DNA of 64,000 nt from NCBI RefSeq assembly GCF_019059575.1, contig NW_024881981.1:248001-312000 (forward strand), written 5' to 3'. Made by a program: the position numbers and the translations under genes. Each line of letters starts with the position of its first letter. Positions within the stretch are counted from its first letter, which is position 1. The DNA is from Amphibalanus amphitrite. Taxonomy: Eukaryota; Arthropoda; Thecostraca; Balanomorpha; Balanidae. The notes below the pieces were generated by a model, which saw nothing but the letters and a program-made list of their open reading frames with translations, had not been told where the DNA came from and made no database searches. Shown here in pieces: positions 1-11,047 of this stretch.

Positions 1-680
1 CCGCCGGCTCCTTCTCCACAATGCTGGTGGGCGACGGCCGTGGCGACGCAGGTGTTACCTCCTCATCAGGGAAATAGAAGCCTGAAACACAAACGGGTGT
101 GGTTAACTCAAGATAAAAGTGTGTCGGTGGCCGTTGCCGTCTAAATCATAGGACATCTTTGATCTTCTTGCTTGATTTATTTGAACTAACAGTATATGCG
201 TATTGCAAGTCTCATAGCCAGACGGTGGAATGCTGGCGTTTGGGAAGGTGGTTACTGTCGTTCAGCTTCTGTCTGTTGTTTACGAACATATACCAGATTC
301 CGTGCAGCTCCTGGTGCAGCGTATCCCCGCAGAGAGCTATTAGATGAAACTATAGACATAGGCGACACTTTTGAGATGCTATAGCGCATGCGACACCATG
401 CCGTCACACGTTTCTGGACGCCCATCTACCGCCGGCCCCGCTAAGTGATCAGAATCATCAGCACGCGTCTTGAACACGGAGATTGAAACCGAATAGTTCC
501 TCTTTCGTTTTGCCCGCCCTTTGCCCTCTTTGGACTCTGATGAGCAGACACTTCATGCAGCAGAGCCTAAGTACAAAGCACTAATGCCTACCTCTACGGA
601 AGGCAAACATACTGACCTTGACACGTGACTGACGGACTGAAGACGAGCAGCGCGAGCACTGCCGCGCACAGCAGCTGCAT
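1..680 (-). CDS. Secreted protein, N-terminal two exons (partial, runs off left edge)
   Basis: Exon 1 is 680-617 and exon 2 is 81-1, continuing beyond the window. The ATG at 680-678 begins a signal peptide (MQLLCAAVLALLVFSPSVTC) with a clear hydrophobic core. The donor reads CAAG/gtcagt and the acceptor gtgtttcag/GC; the phase-1 join gives Gly, then FYFPDEEVTPASPRPSP. The visible mature part is short, acidic at first and then Pro/Ser/Thr-rich, with no domain. It lies 2.5 kb downstream of a CLIP serine protease on the same strand, so it could be a paralogous protease whose catalytic exons lie outside the window, but nothing visible proves that. The signal-peptide call is fairly safe; the function is unknown. 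Confidence 0.6.
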
Positions 681-3158
681 CTGAGGTCACAGAGCGACCG
701 AGGGGGTCAGGTCAGGGCACCGACAGCACAGACTAGCACAAACACAGGTCATCCGTCCTTCCCTTCCTCAGAACAAACCCATCGGCATCCCCTCACACTT
801 CCCTTTCCCGACTAGCTTCTTCCAGAGAACCCCTTCCAGAGAACCGTTGGTGAGGACATCCGACATTGACAAGTCCTTATTGAACGACATCCTCTCCGGT
901 ATGACCTTGTGAGCGGCAGGGCGGGCTGTCCCATCGGGATATTCCCGTCCCACCGCGCCGCAGCGGTCTCTGCCGGTGCGGCGCACCGTCGGTGGTCCGC
1001 TCAGTCCAATGTCGACACCCTATCAAGCATCATTCCATAGCTCTGCAACGGCCTTTTCAGGCCGAAATAGCTTGCTCCCCGTCCCTCTCCCCAAGGTGCA
1101 GATTTCTCTAGGTGGGCAGCTGCAGGATGCTTGACTTGGTTCCGTCGTTGAACGGCACGATACAAAAATTTCTTCCCATATCGGTTCAGTGACATTTGAA
1201 GGATAAACAAGTCGCTTCGGTTATACGCGGCTAGCCGAACGGTTTGTTTATATGCACACTAACAACCACGGTGTCGCGTGTGAAAACCTTGACGTCAATT
1301 GCAGACATTTCCATTTAGTGATGAATCAAGAATAAAAACTCGGATACATAATCATCTTACCCAGCCGAACGGGTTGCCACTTCGGCCAGTTTATGGGCCG
1401 GGCTAAATCATTAGCTAGACGCCTTTTGGCTTGTAGGAGACCTACGAACTGGCGCTACAATGAGCAGTGCTTGCACTCTGCGCCCGTGCGGACTGAGATC
1501 CAAGCGAAGTTGCGCGGGATTCCTTCAAACGCACTCATTGCGAAGTTATTCATATTGTAAGCGAAATAATTTTGACACCCTGCTCGTCATCCAGATACAT
1601 CAGTCGACAGAAGGCTGACCTGAGAAGGGGCTACTTGACTGTAGGTAGACCTCCAGACAATCAGGCCTACGGCTGCTGAGATAAAACATTCAAACGTTAC
1701 CATGTCCGATCAACCGGCCCCCATATAGCTCGATGTGCTTTCTACAAAAGACGGGCCAGCCTACTGCCACTGCCATCCACTGTCAACCTACCTTGTGCCG
1801 GGCGTTTGACGGGTCCTTGGTAGATGAGTTCGTACTTCTTCAGCGCCGCGCTTCACGATCAGAGGTTTCCAAAGACAGACTCTGCTGAAAGAAGAGTCTG
1901 CTGCCGCTGCAGAAGTCACGGCTAGCACCACGCGGACGCTGCCGCCGTTCAGAGGCTCCGTATCACTGCCGTCGGCGGTGCCGGCTACCGAGTCCGTCTG
2001 TCTGCTCGCTGTGGGTCGGCCACTGGCGTCGGTCAGCCGCAGGACAGCCGCGCCGGCCGTCCCGGCAATAAACACAGCGCGTCGCGGCTGACGTCACGCC
2101 GCAGCGCGAGCGGCGCCCACCAGCCGGAATTACCGTCTGAGAGCATACACATTACAGACGGTCCGGGCGGCCCAGAGCCCGGCCCGGCCGCCGCTCCTGT
2201 CACACACTGACCAGAGCTGCTGCTCCGCTGCCGGGAAATGGGCAGCGCTCAGTTCGCACGAGAAGAGTGATTCACAAATGTCAGGGTTTGTAATCCCCGA
2301 TGTTAGTGCGAAGAAGGTCGTGATCTGCGCAGTCGGTCCTTCATACTAGCTGACACATGCTGATGCATCATTTGCTTTTGTATTGGACTGGTTTACTATG
2401 AACATTTTTATTTTCTCCCGTTCTCCGTGTCCATTTTTCCTGCAGTACTACCTATCTCGAAAACAGTCGCCGTCAAATGAAAATATACAAAAATAATGAC
2501 TTTATTGGCTCTAATGTGGGGCTGCCACGTTCATACAAACGTTCATAGCGTTGGCACTCGCGATCGTTATTGCTAACCTACTTTTGCGCTGCTTCATTTT
2601 CTATGCCGGAGGCTCTTCCACGGTTTCGCTATTCGAGGACCAAAGGCGAAGCGACGGCCCGAGCTTGACACTAGGTGAATCAAGACGCTGGTACCACAAT
2701 TCGAACGTTCTTTCCATCGGTTGCAGATCGTATAGTTGATAACAGTTACAATGATCAATAAATAGGTATTAAAATAAATGCCCTCGCATACTTCGTCAAA
2801 AACCTCAAACAGTTATATTCACGGGTTTTCCTGCGCAATTGACTGCACCGTCTATGGACTTCACATTTCACACACATACGGAAAACATCTTCACATTACA
2901 TCCCCTGCGGAAGACATTTCGTGAAACACTGAGAGCGAATGTTATGACACTTAGCTGCCGCGTTGTCTTTAGCTGTCTTTTGGCTTTGATCATTGAGCCA
3001 GTACCCATCTTCTGTAGATGCTCTGATTTTTTTTGGCGGAGGCCAGAGCAACTCCACTTGTGTCTCTGCGATCGGTAACTGTCTGAAGACGGTGGCGTCT
3101 CGGCGTTCGGGGACTATATGAAGTCGGTGGAGTCTGAGAGACGGTCGGAAATCGCCCC
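681..3158. other. Intergenic, no supported gene
   Basis: This stretch separates the left-edge secreted gene from the serine protease. A GC-rich, CpG-rich patch at about 1790-2230 is open on the minus strand (1788-2075) but has no recognisable domain. A possible splice donor near 1787 is not matched by a partner exon in a consistent frame. I see no RNA gene or transposon ends here. Confidence 0.4.
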
Positions 3159-6100
3159 CTACCTCAGGTGGTCCACGATCCAGTCCAGGTAGTCTGTGAC
3201 GCGTGTGTAGACGCCCGGGAAGCGCGGCTCGCCGCAGCGGAACCCGAACGACACAACGCCCATGACGTACCAGTTGGGCGTGAGGACGCCGGGCATCATC
3301 ATCGGGCCGCCGCTGTCACCCTGTCGCACGGAACGGTCACCCTGTCAGCTGCCTCTCAAGTAACCAGAGTGGTTGATGCTCGATGTCTGTTTTGTTTTTT
3401 GTTTTTGTTAGGTTAGGCCCTTTCGGTCCAAATAGCCCATTTCAGAGCCGGGAGGATGATAGGATATAGGGGGAGACATTGGTCTGGGCAGGCACCCTAG
3501 TGAGTCGCCGGGGCTGAGCCCGTCCAGAGGACAGGCCACCCAGCCCCAAGGCACTCACTGCACCCGGCTACAGGGTGCGCTTCCTCGGGAGCAGCGGTGC
3601 CGCTCCAAGGGAGCAGCCCGCATGAGATAAAGTTGCCTGTCCAGCCCGGAAGGGGGTTGCGGCGTGGAGGAGAAGGATTTCAGTATCCTGAGGATAGAAG
3701 CATGGAACGGTGACGATGTCTGGTTAGTGTGCTCGATTGTACGGCTCATACTTTGACGGCTACAGTGGTAGACTTATTGGGAAACTTTTATCACTTTTTA
3801 CACTTCAAGTCTACATTCTTGACAAAGACGAACTTTTCCGGCCTTCTACGGTTAGGTAGTCCAAGATGCCTTTTTGATTTTCAGCCGAACAGTTTTCCAG
3901 ATCCATTGAGTTCAATGGATTACGGACAACCGTATGCAGCCACGCCAGCGCCACCAGCGGGGAATCGTAGACGTCGGAGTCGGAGGTCACTTGGTTAGGT
4001 TTCGGCGATAGATGTCGCATCGCTGCTGGATAGTGGCATGTGCTGTGCATTGTGCAATCGCACTTGGATGTAAGGCGTTGTCAACCTTACCAACCCCTTG
4101 ATTTTAAATCCCCTTACGTCACGCAAACGTTATACGGCGCTCACCTGGCACGTATCCTGGTTCTCTCCGCCCTCTCGTGCCGATGCGCAGATCTGCGAGT
4201 CGGCCAGCCGGTGGCGCAGCGCCCGGTAGCGCTGTTTGCAGAGCTGCTGACGGTGGACGCGCACCCGCGCCTCCCGCAGCACGGGGCTCGCCTCACCCTC
4301 TGTAATACGAGACGACTTTATTGACTCCGGCCGACGCTGTGGGTTTATCGAGTGGGGATGCATTTACTACCGCACTAATTAGCGGTGTAGTCAATGCGTT
4401 TGGGGAGTACGGTAAGACGTTACACCTTCCGTTCGCAAGTTCACACTTATTATACGATAATGATATTCAAGCCGACACCGACAACAGAAACTATTAACTT
4501 ACTGAATGATGTGGTGCCCCATCCAGCAATGAAGGTAATCTGTCTGACCAACTCGAGATTTCGCATCTCCGGTAAAAGCGGAAGACAAATCGGATGAACG
4601 GTTCCTGCAAAAACAGTATTCGTCAGTATCGTGCGTGAAATATCAAAATGATTTGAACACACTGGTCAGTTGAATAAAACATTTACCGGTTGGCTAAGGG
4701 ATACAAAGGAGAAGAACATCCACCGCATTTTTGTAGAGCTCGCTCATCTAGCTGAAACATCTTACGAGCTTTATTCGCTCACCAGTGATGTCGACCTTGG
4801 TGCGCAGTTTGACGATGGCGATGTCGTTGAACAGGGTGCGGTTGTTGTACTCCTCGTGAGGCATCATCTCGGCGATGCCGTGCTCCGTGACCGTGTCCAC
4901 CTCCGTGTCGTTGAAGAGGTCATGGTCGCCCAGACGAATCACCTTCCTGATGGGTCAACGAGCACGGTGAGTTCTTTATGTCATACGAGCCACGAGTATA
5001 TAACGGGCATCATTGGTGTAAGTGAACGAATGTAGTGATATTGCTAAAGCTTTCAGTCGACAGGTCGAAGAAAACAAAAGCCAGAGCTACCTCCAATTCG
5101 AGCTTGCTGCTCAGGCCTTGACCCCTTCTGTCCGATCGGGAAATTCCGGGTAGTCGGGAGCTAGGGCTTAGCGTGACCGCATAGCCGGCACGGCCCGTCC
5201 CACCCACGGACTTCAGCCGGCAGCAGCTCTGCCCCTTACAACCAACCACAAACCGGCGCTGACGCGAGTCATATCGGATACAGAAACGACTCAAAGCCGA
5301 GATTTGCCACCGAGAGTCGCATGTTCCACCAACTGAGCTACCGAACAAGCCAATGCCCGTTGAAGACGTTAAAAAGGTTATAGAGTACAAATGGAAGCTA
5401 CTTGATACGTAAATCCACGGTATAGTAGTGAAAGTAACGTGACTGCCACGATACGGGAATTTTGGGGATAACCAGTTTCAACCATATGCGGACTCCTGAG
5501 GGCTGACGTTTGAATGTGGAAACTTGCAATTGGTCTTTATTTTTGTTTGTTCGAAAACACCTCACTTGTTTCGTGTTTCACTGGAAATGGGACGGCCAGT
5601 CGGGGTAATGCAGCTGTTTGTGTTTGGGAATGCCCAGTTAAAGAGGACCCCACCGTCCTAAGTCGTTACAGTGAGCCTTGTGTCTCGCCTGCGGTGTATG
5701 ACTTACAGCTGCTCCTTGACGCAGTGGGCGGCGGTGAGGATGTGCCACTCGGTGATGAGCACACCGCCGCACAGAAAGTCGATCTTCCTCCGCTCCAGCT
5801 GGTAGCCGAGCGCCGCCAGCCACGGCCACGAGTCTGAAACAGCAGGACACACTTCAGTCATCATCCCTGAGCCGACACCAAAACATGGCCGCGCAGCAGA
5901 GTGCAGACTTATCCCATATCAAGGGCTTGAAAGCACCGGGGACCACATTGCAGGTAAATCATGTGAAGTCACAACCTGCTTCGAAACAAAAATTATCCCC
6001 CCCCCCCCCATAATCCCATGCACAAAAACATCACATTACATAACCCGGGAATGCGCAATCGCATGCTCATCAGACCACAGGTCTAGTAATCCGCCACTCA

Positions 6101-7445
6101 CTGGGCTGCGACTCCTGGCCACCTGTGATGCGTTCCACCAGCTTGTGGCCACAGACGTCCAGGCCCGGGGGCGGAATGGTTGATGGTCCGTCGGTCGGCA
6201 CAGCCTCCGGTGTCGCCGCCGTATCGACACCAGTCGCCTCTGGTGTTGTCTCCACACTAGACGCCTCTGGCGCTGTTTCAACAACAGCCTCACTCGCTTC
6301 TGTTATCGTCTCGACAACAGTCACTTCTGGTATCGTCTCCTCACTGGGCACTTCTGGTGCCGGTTCAACACTAGTCGTCTCTGGCGCTGTCATCTCTGCT
6401 TTAGTTTCTTCTGCCGTTGTCTCGACTCCAGTCACCTCTGATGTCTCAGCACTAGCGACATCGGGTGTCGTCGTCTCGACAACAGACACCTCTGGCGTCG
6501 TCTCGACACTAGACGCCTCAGGAGTCGAGGCAACAGGCGCCGTCTCTACTCCAGTCACTTCGGATTTAGCCATCTCGACATCCGGCGCCTCTGGCACTGT
6601 TGTCCCTTGTGCTGCAGGAGGCGATGCGACCTCGGTACTCGATACAGGGCTGAGGCCTGCGGATGCTGATGGCGATGGCGGCGGTGGTGTGGGTGGTGAT
6701 GGTGTCGGTTCTGGCGGCCGTCTCGAGACCTCGAAGAACAGCGGCGCGGAGGTGGTCGGTGTCAGCTGAGGCGGCCTCTCCGGGCAACAGATCAGCGGCC
6801 GACCGCCCACAAAACGGCAGATGGACTTCTTGAGAAACCGCAGCCGGGCTGTGGTCAGTGGCAGCAGAGCCTTGCGCATATGGTCGCAGCTGAGGAGCGG
6901 GCCGCAGCGACCCAGCTGGCCGTCAGGCGTGCGGCAGTCGAAGCTGCCTCCGAAGCGGAGCAGCTCGGCCCCACTGCCGCCCACATCGAGCGGCAGCTGG
7001 AGCGCGGCGTCCACCGTCGGGTCGCTGAACACGGGCCGGCTGCCGAACGCCGTCGGCTGCTGGAACACGATATCTGCCGGAGCACGTCCAGGAGCAAACG
7101 GTCATTGAGAGAAAATAACTATCTACAAGGGATTAAAAGCAGGCTCTGAGGTGGATGACATCGGAATCGGACATGGATAAGGGACACGGAAGAACACATG
7201 ATGTTGAAGATCGAGAGAAGGCGTTGACCTTATTGTATTTCATAGTTCATTCTTACATAAAATACAACATTTCAACCTCCAAGAGTCTCTTGCAGTGCAT
7301 CTGCATGCTCGGAGGAAATGTGCGCATCTCTAGGCAAAATATCGTCATGTTAGGCAGTAGGCACTAGGCACAAGGCACCCTGTCCCTCCGTCTTACCTTG
7401 ACCTAGAGCGACAGCGCACCAAAGAAGCAGCAGTGACGACAGCAT
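3159..7445 (-). CDS. CLIP-domain trypsin-like serine protease (complete, 7 exons, 576 aa)
   Basis: Exons: 7445-7397, 7073-6102, 5833-5707, 4946-4783, 4604-4503, 4299-4145, 3320-3159; they sum to 1,731 nt with all phases consistent. The start encodes a signal peptide (MLSSLLLLWCAVALGQ). A CLIP domain follows with Cys 63, 73, 79, 102, 112 and 113 in the expected spacing. A Thr/Glu/Val/Pro repeat linker runs from about 118 to 320. The zymogen cleavage site is Arg331/Ile332 (VERITGG). The catalytic triad is His377 (TAAHC), Asp424 (DIAIVKL) and Ser526 (GDSGGP). Asp520, six residues before the Ser, predicts cleavage after Arg/Lys. Such proteases act in haemolymph or on the cell surface, in arthropod clotting, melanisation or Toll cascades; which one applies here cannot be told. 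The long repetitive linker is unusual. Product class is near certain; the exact orthologue is not. Confidence 0.95.
3420..3750. repeat. Possible dispersed-repeat fragment downstream of the protease
   Basis: A GC-rich segment with no coding signal lies about 100 bases past the T/G-rich tract that follows the last protease intron boundary. Its composition differs from neighbouring introns and it resembles SINE or non-LTR debris, but I could not define its ends. It lies inside the intron between protease exons 6 and 7. Confidence 0.2.
5055..5352 (-). repeat. tRNA-derived SINE-like element
   Basis: Read on the minus strand, the segment begins with a tRNA-like head: TAGCTCAGTTGG (plus 5329-5340) is a good Pol III box A. 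GGCTTTGAGTCG (plus 5287-5298) sits where a degraded box B (GGTTCGAGTCC-like) belongs. A GC-rich body of about 200 bases follows. It sits in the intron between protease exons 3 and 4. The head is too degenerate to be a working tRNA gene. The downstream limit is approximate because no target duplication or poly(A) tail was defined. Confidence 0.5.
6190..6610 (-). repeat. Coding minisatellite in the CLIP-protease linker
   Basis: Imperfect tandem repeats, roughly 30-36 bases each, encode variations on V-E-T-x-P-E-A-S in the linker between the CLIP and protease domains. The Thr/Ser/Pro content suggests an extended, possibly O-glycosylated spacer (inference). The same composition leaves a long spurious antisense frame at 6125-6769. 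Confidence 0.7.
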
Positions 7446-10400
7446 CGCCGGTCGGCAACAGTCACCACGGTGCCAACCCTGTCGACGGTGGAGGGCAGAT
7501 ACGAGGGTCAGGCCGGGACGATTTAACACGCCACTCCCCTTCATATTTCCCTCATTCACCTACACCGGCTGCCGACGGGCGATAGCAACCCCAGACCTGT
7601 CTCATTGTACCCCTCCCCGAGACAAAAAGTTGGTGCTAGCGCGCACAACACCTTTGTTCCAGACAGCGTAATAGGCAACGCATCGCTAAGACAACAGATA
7701 AGCAGCATAAAATCATACAAGGCTTATTATATATTTATCTTTCACAAGAGCTGACATGCATCATCCTGCTTGCCCTAGTCGCTTGAGAGAAAGCACCCTT
7801 CTCGCCTAATGGGAAGTCCCTGGTCTGTGGAAGACGCCTATTCCTGGCACTGATTGCATACATTATCAATTATCAAAACAGTCCTTATCTGAGCGCGCAT
7901 TGACGTCCACTTCATGTAACCGGTCTTTGAGCTGTCAAACCTGTACAAATTAGGTACATTGCACAACATATGGCATCAACCCCGCGGATACCGGCGAGTG
8001 GCATCGGCCGGTCAGGGCAGAGGGCAGCTGACCGTCCTACTCCTCGAGCCGGTACCGGGCCGGCCAACACCGGACACTCACCATGCCGAGGACAGGTAGT
8101 GGCGGCTGTGGGACGCGCAGCGGCAGCGGCAGCGGCGGCGGGGCTCGTCACAGGAATGACGAGCCGGCCGCCGGACGGGCGGCGCGCGGTGCGGCTCACG
8201 CGGGGTTTCCAGCCGCCGCGCCGCGCGGCGAAGGTCGGCGAACGGTCAACCGGCTCGGCGGCGGTGGCACCTCGGAGAGCGCCAGCGCCGGGTGTCACAG
8301 CTACCTGTCCAGGTGATAAACCGGCCAACACAGGGGGCCGAGCGTCCGGCAAAACATCAGACGCTCCGACTCGCCCGGGAAATAAAAACGGAAGGCGGTA
8401 CGCGGCGCGGTCGTGTCACCTGCACTGAGTAAGACGCTTCACCTGAATGGCGTCGTGATTCACCACCCTCCCAGCTGTGGGGTCTTATCTGCAGAGCAGA
8501 GGAAATTGGCAATTAGCCAGGAATCTCGCAGTCGTGTGACGGCCGCTCGGTCCGGCCGTAAGGCAGGCGGACGGGCAGCCCTGACGGTGACCGGACGTCG
8601 GTAGCCGCTGAGACACAGAGCCGGAGGGAGGCGGGGGCGGCAGCGGGATTCCCCACGGTGACGGAGACACAGACATGATCGGTCACTTTGATCGGTTCGT
8701 CCGTCCGTCCGTCCGTCCGTCTGAAGGCAAGTTTCCCAGTTCCGTCCGGGACCAGCCCCGCGCCCGCCCACCATCCGCCCACCTGGGACCGCCGTGTGGG
8801 GAGCCGAATTCTCCCCAAACCAACTAACTGCAAAGTGGCATCGAAAATACCGCCTGTCGTTATTTTTATCCTATAAAAAGGTCCAAAACAGTCAGCTTCC
8901 AAAGCCTCCGTGACCGATCGCTACAGGAAAAATGTTCATGTTCCATTCGTAATATCATATTTCCGTGGTAATATGAAAAGTGCAACAAAAAACTGGCGAC
9001 CTGGAATGACCCATTGTGACCTGGATTGACCCCATGTAACCTGGACTGACATGCGACCTGGAAAGATTTTAGATGTTCTGGACTGACCCATTGTGACCTG
9101 GATTGACCCACAGCTCTGTGCTGACCCCCATGAGACTAAGAATAGCCCCTGTAGCCCGGGGTGACCCCGTTTGCCCCGAGATGACTCTTATAACCCGGTC
9201 TTACCTACGAACTTTAGTGATACCTTATTGAAGCCGGTGAGGTTACTCAACGAGTCGGAGTTGAAGTCTCCGATAAACGATGTGCATCACGTTGCATTAC
9301 CTGTTGAGTGTGTGCTTCGTGTTTGCTGTGATTATTTGTACCTACTCGGTGTTCGAGCTCGTCACAATCTCTGTGGCTTGAGCTTCAAATTGAAGATGGT
9401 ACCGACGCACTCGTCGCGAATCAATTGTCACCGTCTATCGATTTTGGTTCTGAGCTGAGCCGTATGTGTTCGGCGTGAGACTGGATTGGATTACCACCGG
9501 CAGGCTAGTTCCTTCGGTGTTGGCGATTTATAGGAATAAATGCCATAAAAATATTAAGAAGCGTATCACGGCGTATTTCACTACAATGGAGAAAAGAAGC
9601 GTTTATGGCACGTCGCATCTGTATATACCACAAACCAAACGGTCACTGACAACATAACCGGAAGAGTTCGCGAGCAGCACCACCGGACCCACAGCATTGC
9701 TGGCCTGTCCACAGCAAACGACTACACCGCGCGCCAACAACCAAAGCAGCGACTTCCCGTCCGCGTGGAGGCCGTATATCAGACTGTTAGGCGCTTCGCT
9801 GAGATGGCGAGTGCTACAACATTTATACCGAAGATTCATAATAAATAGTATTTTCGCGACAACAAGCGTACGCTTCACTCCTCACTTGGACTCAACGCTG
9901 TTTAGCAAGCTTAAAACATTGCGGGCAGCAGTGCGCAGGAGCAATGAAGCTTTGAGTTTGATGCCTTTACTTTTAGGAATATATCGAACGTATTTCGTTC
10001 TGAGAGCTGTATTATGGTGACTCGTTAACACCCAGCTCTAGCGTTAAGCTAGTACAGTTTTCAGGAGGCTCGCTAAAGCAGATACAGTTAGGACTGGTAT
10101 TACACATCATGACAAGTCAGCGTACATCTAGAAACACACGTCTGACAAGACATGCTCACATGGGTACAACTACACAACATTGTACTGAGACGATTGCTAC
10201 TAAAAAAAAAAAAATCGTATGGCAGGGTTCTGGTAGTGGCATCCTACGGTGCTAATATCGGTGCTTGCACGACTGTTGGGTTTCTGCACGGTGTGCCCGG
10301 CCTACACATAACGAGAACGCCAGATGACGGTGGGACTATTCTGCCGCACAGACATTAACTACACAAGCATGGCTGATGGTCAGGGTGTCGCCCCTATCCG

Positions 10401-11047
10401 GACATCCGTTAGAGAAGCTAGGCCAAACGCCGCCGGTTGAAGGATCCAGGAATATGGGCGCGTGGCCGCGGAGAATCTGGTCTGACCGGGCCCGGGAGGT
10501 CGGGGCGTTGCCTGGTCCGCGTCACCCAGAGGGACTCCCTTGGTCACATGGTCACCATGCTAACACATACTGGACGTAGACACACGTGGTGACACATATT
10601 AGGTCACAAACACACACACTGACACTTAGAACACGTAAACGCACGCGCCAATACATAACAGTTATATAGACGCGGATATCGTCGACATATGACATGGGCC
10701 CAGAGACGGCCAGGCGGCACGGCGGCGCCGGCCACCTGGCTCTACGAGACGTCAATTGTAAAATAGATTCAAACGTATCAACATCACAACTCTATCGGGC
10801 GAACTCCATCGGCACCCGTCCGTGCCGAGCGCGTCTATTTGTACCAGACTACCAACGCTCCTTCTCTGGCGCATAGTGATTCAATAAACACTTTCATAAC
10901 ACCATCATACCAACAATCGACGATGCGCAACCGATAAAAACAATTGAAATAAATACGCGCCGGTGCATGTATACACTTAGAGAGGACGAACGGTGGCGAG
11001 GGCCGGCTGATTGGGCCGCGCCCTGACTAGCGGCGGACCCAGAGCGC
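7446..11047. other. Intergenic region between INPP5A 3' end and the CLIP protease
   Basis: No supported gene. A CpG-rich block at about 8000-8420 lies 0.6-1 kb upstream of the protease start and could be promoter-associated DNA. A (GTCC)n tract lies at about 8698-8722. An imperfect minisatellite of about 20-bp units based on TGACCTGGATTGACCC runs from about 8998 to 9185. The rest of 9200-11000 is unremarkable. Confidence 0.45.
8998..9185. repeat. Degenerate ~20-bp minisatellite
   Basis: Successive phrases of the type GACCTGGA(T/C)TGACCCC recur about eight times with progressive divergence to the right, for example near 9000, 9017, 9035, 9085 and 9098. No coding potential. Confidence 0.6.

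Noticed and set aside
1788-2075. Possible exon on the minus strand in the CpG-rich patch
   Set aside because: The frame that would give a tidy C-terminal peptide before a GT donor has a stop just upstream, and no partner exon in phase was found.
6125-6769. 214-codon plus-strand open frame rich in Ser/Thr/Val/Ala
   Set aside because: It is antisense to the repetitive linker of the CLIP protease; the repeat composition keeps several frames open. There is no independent domain.
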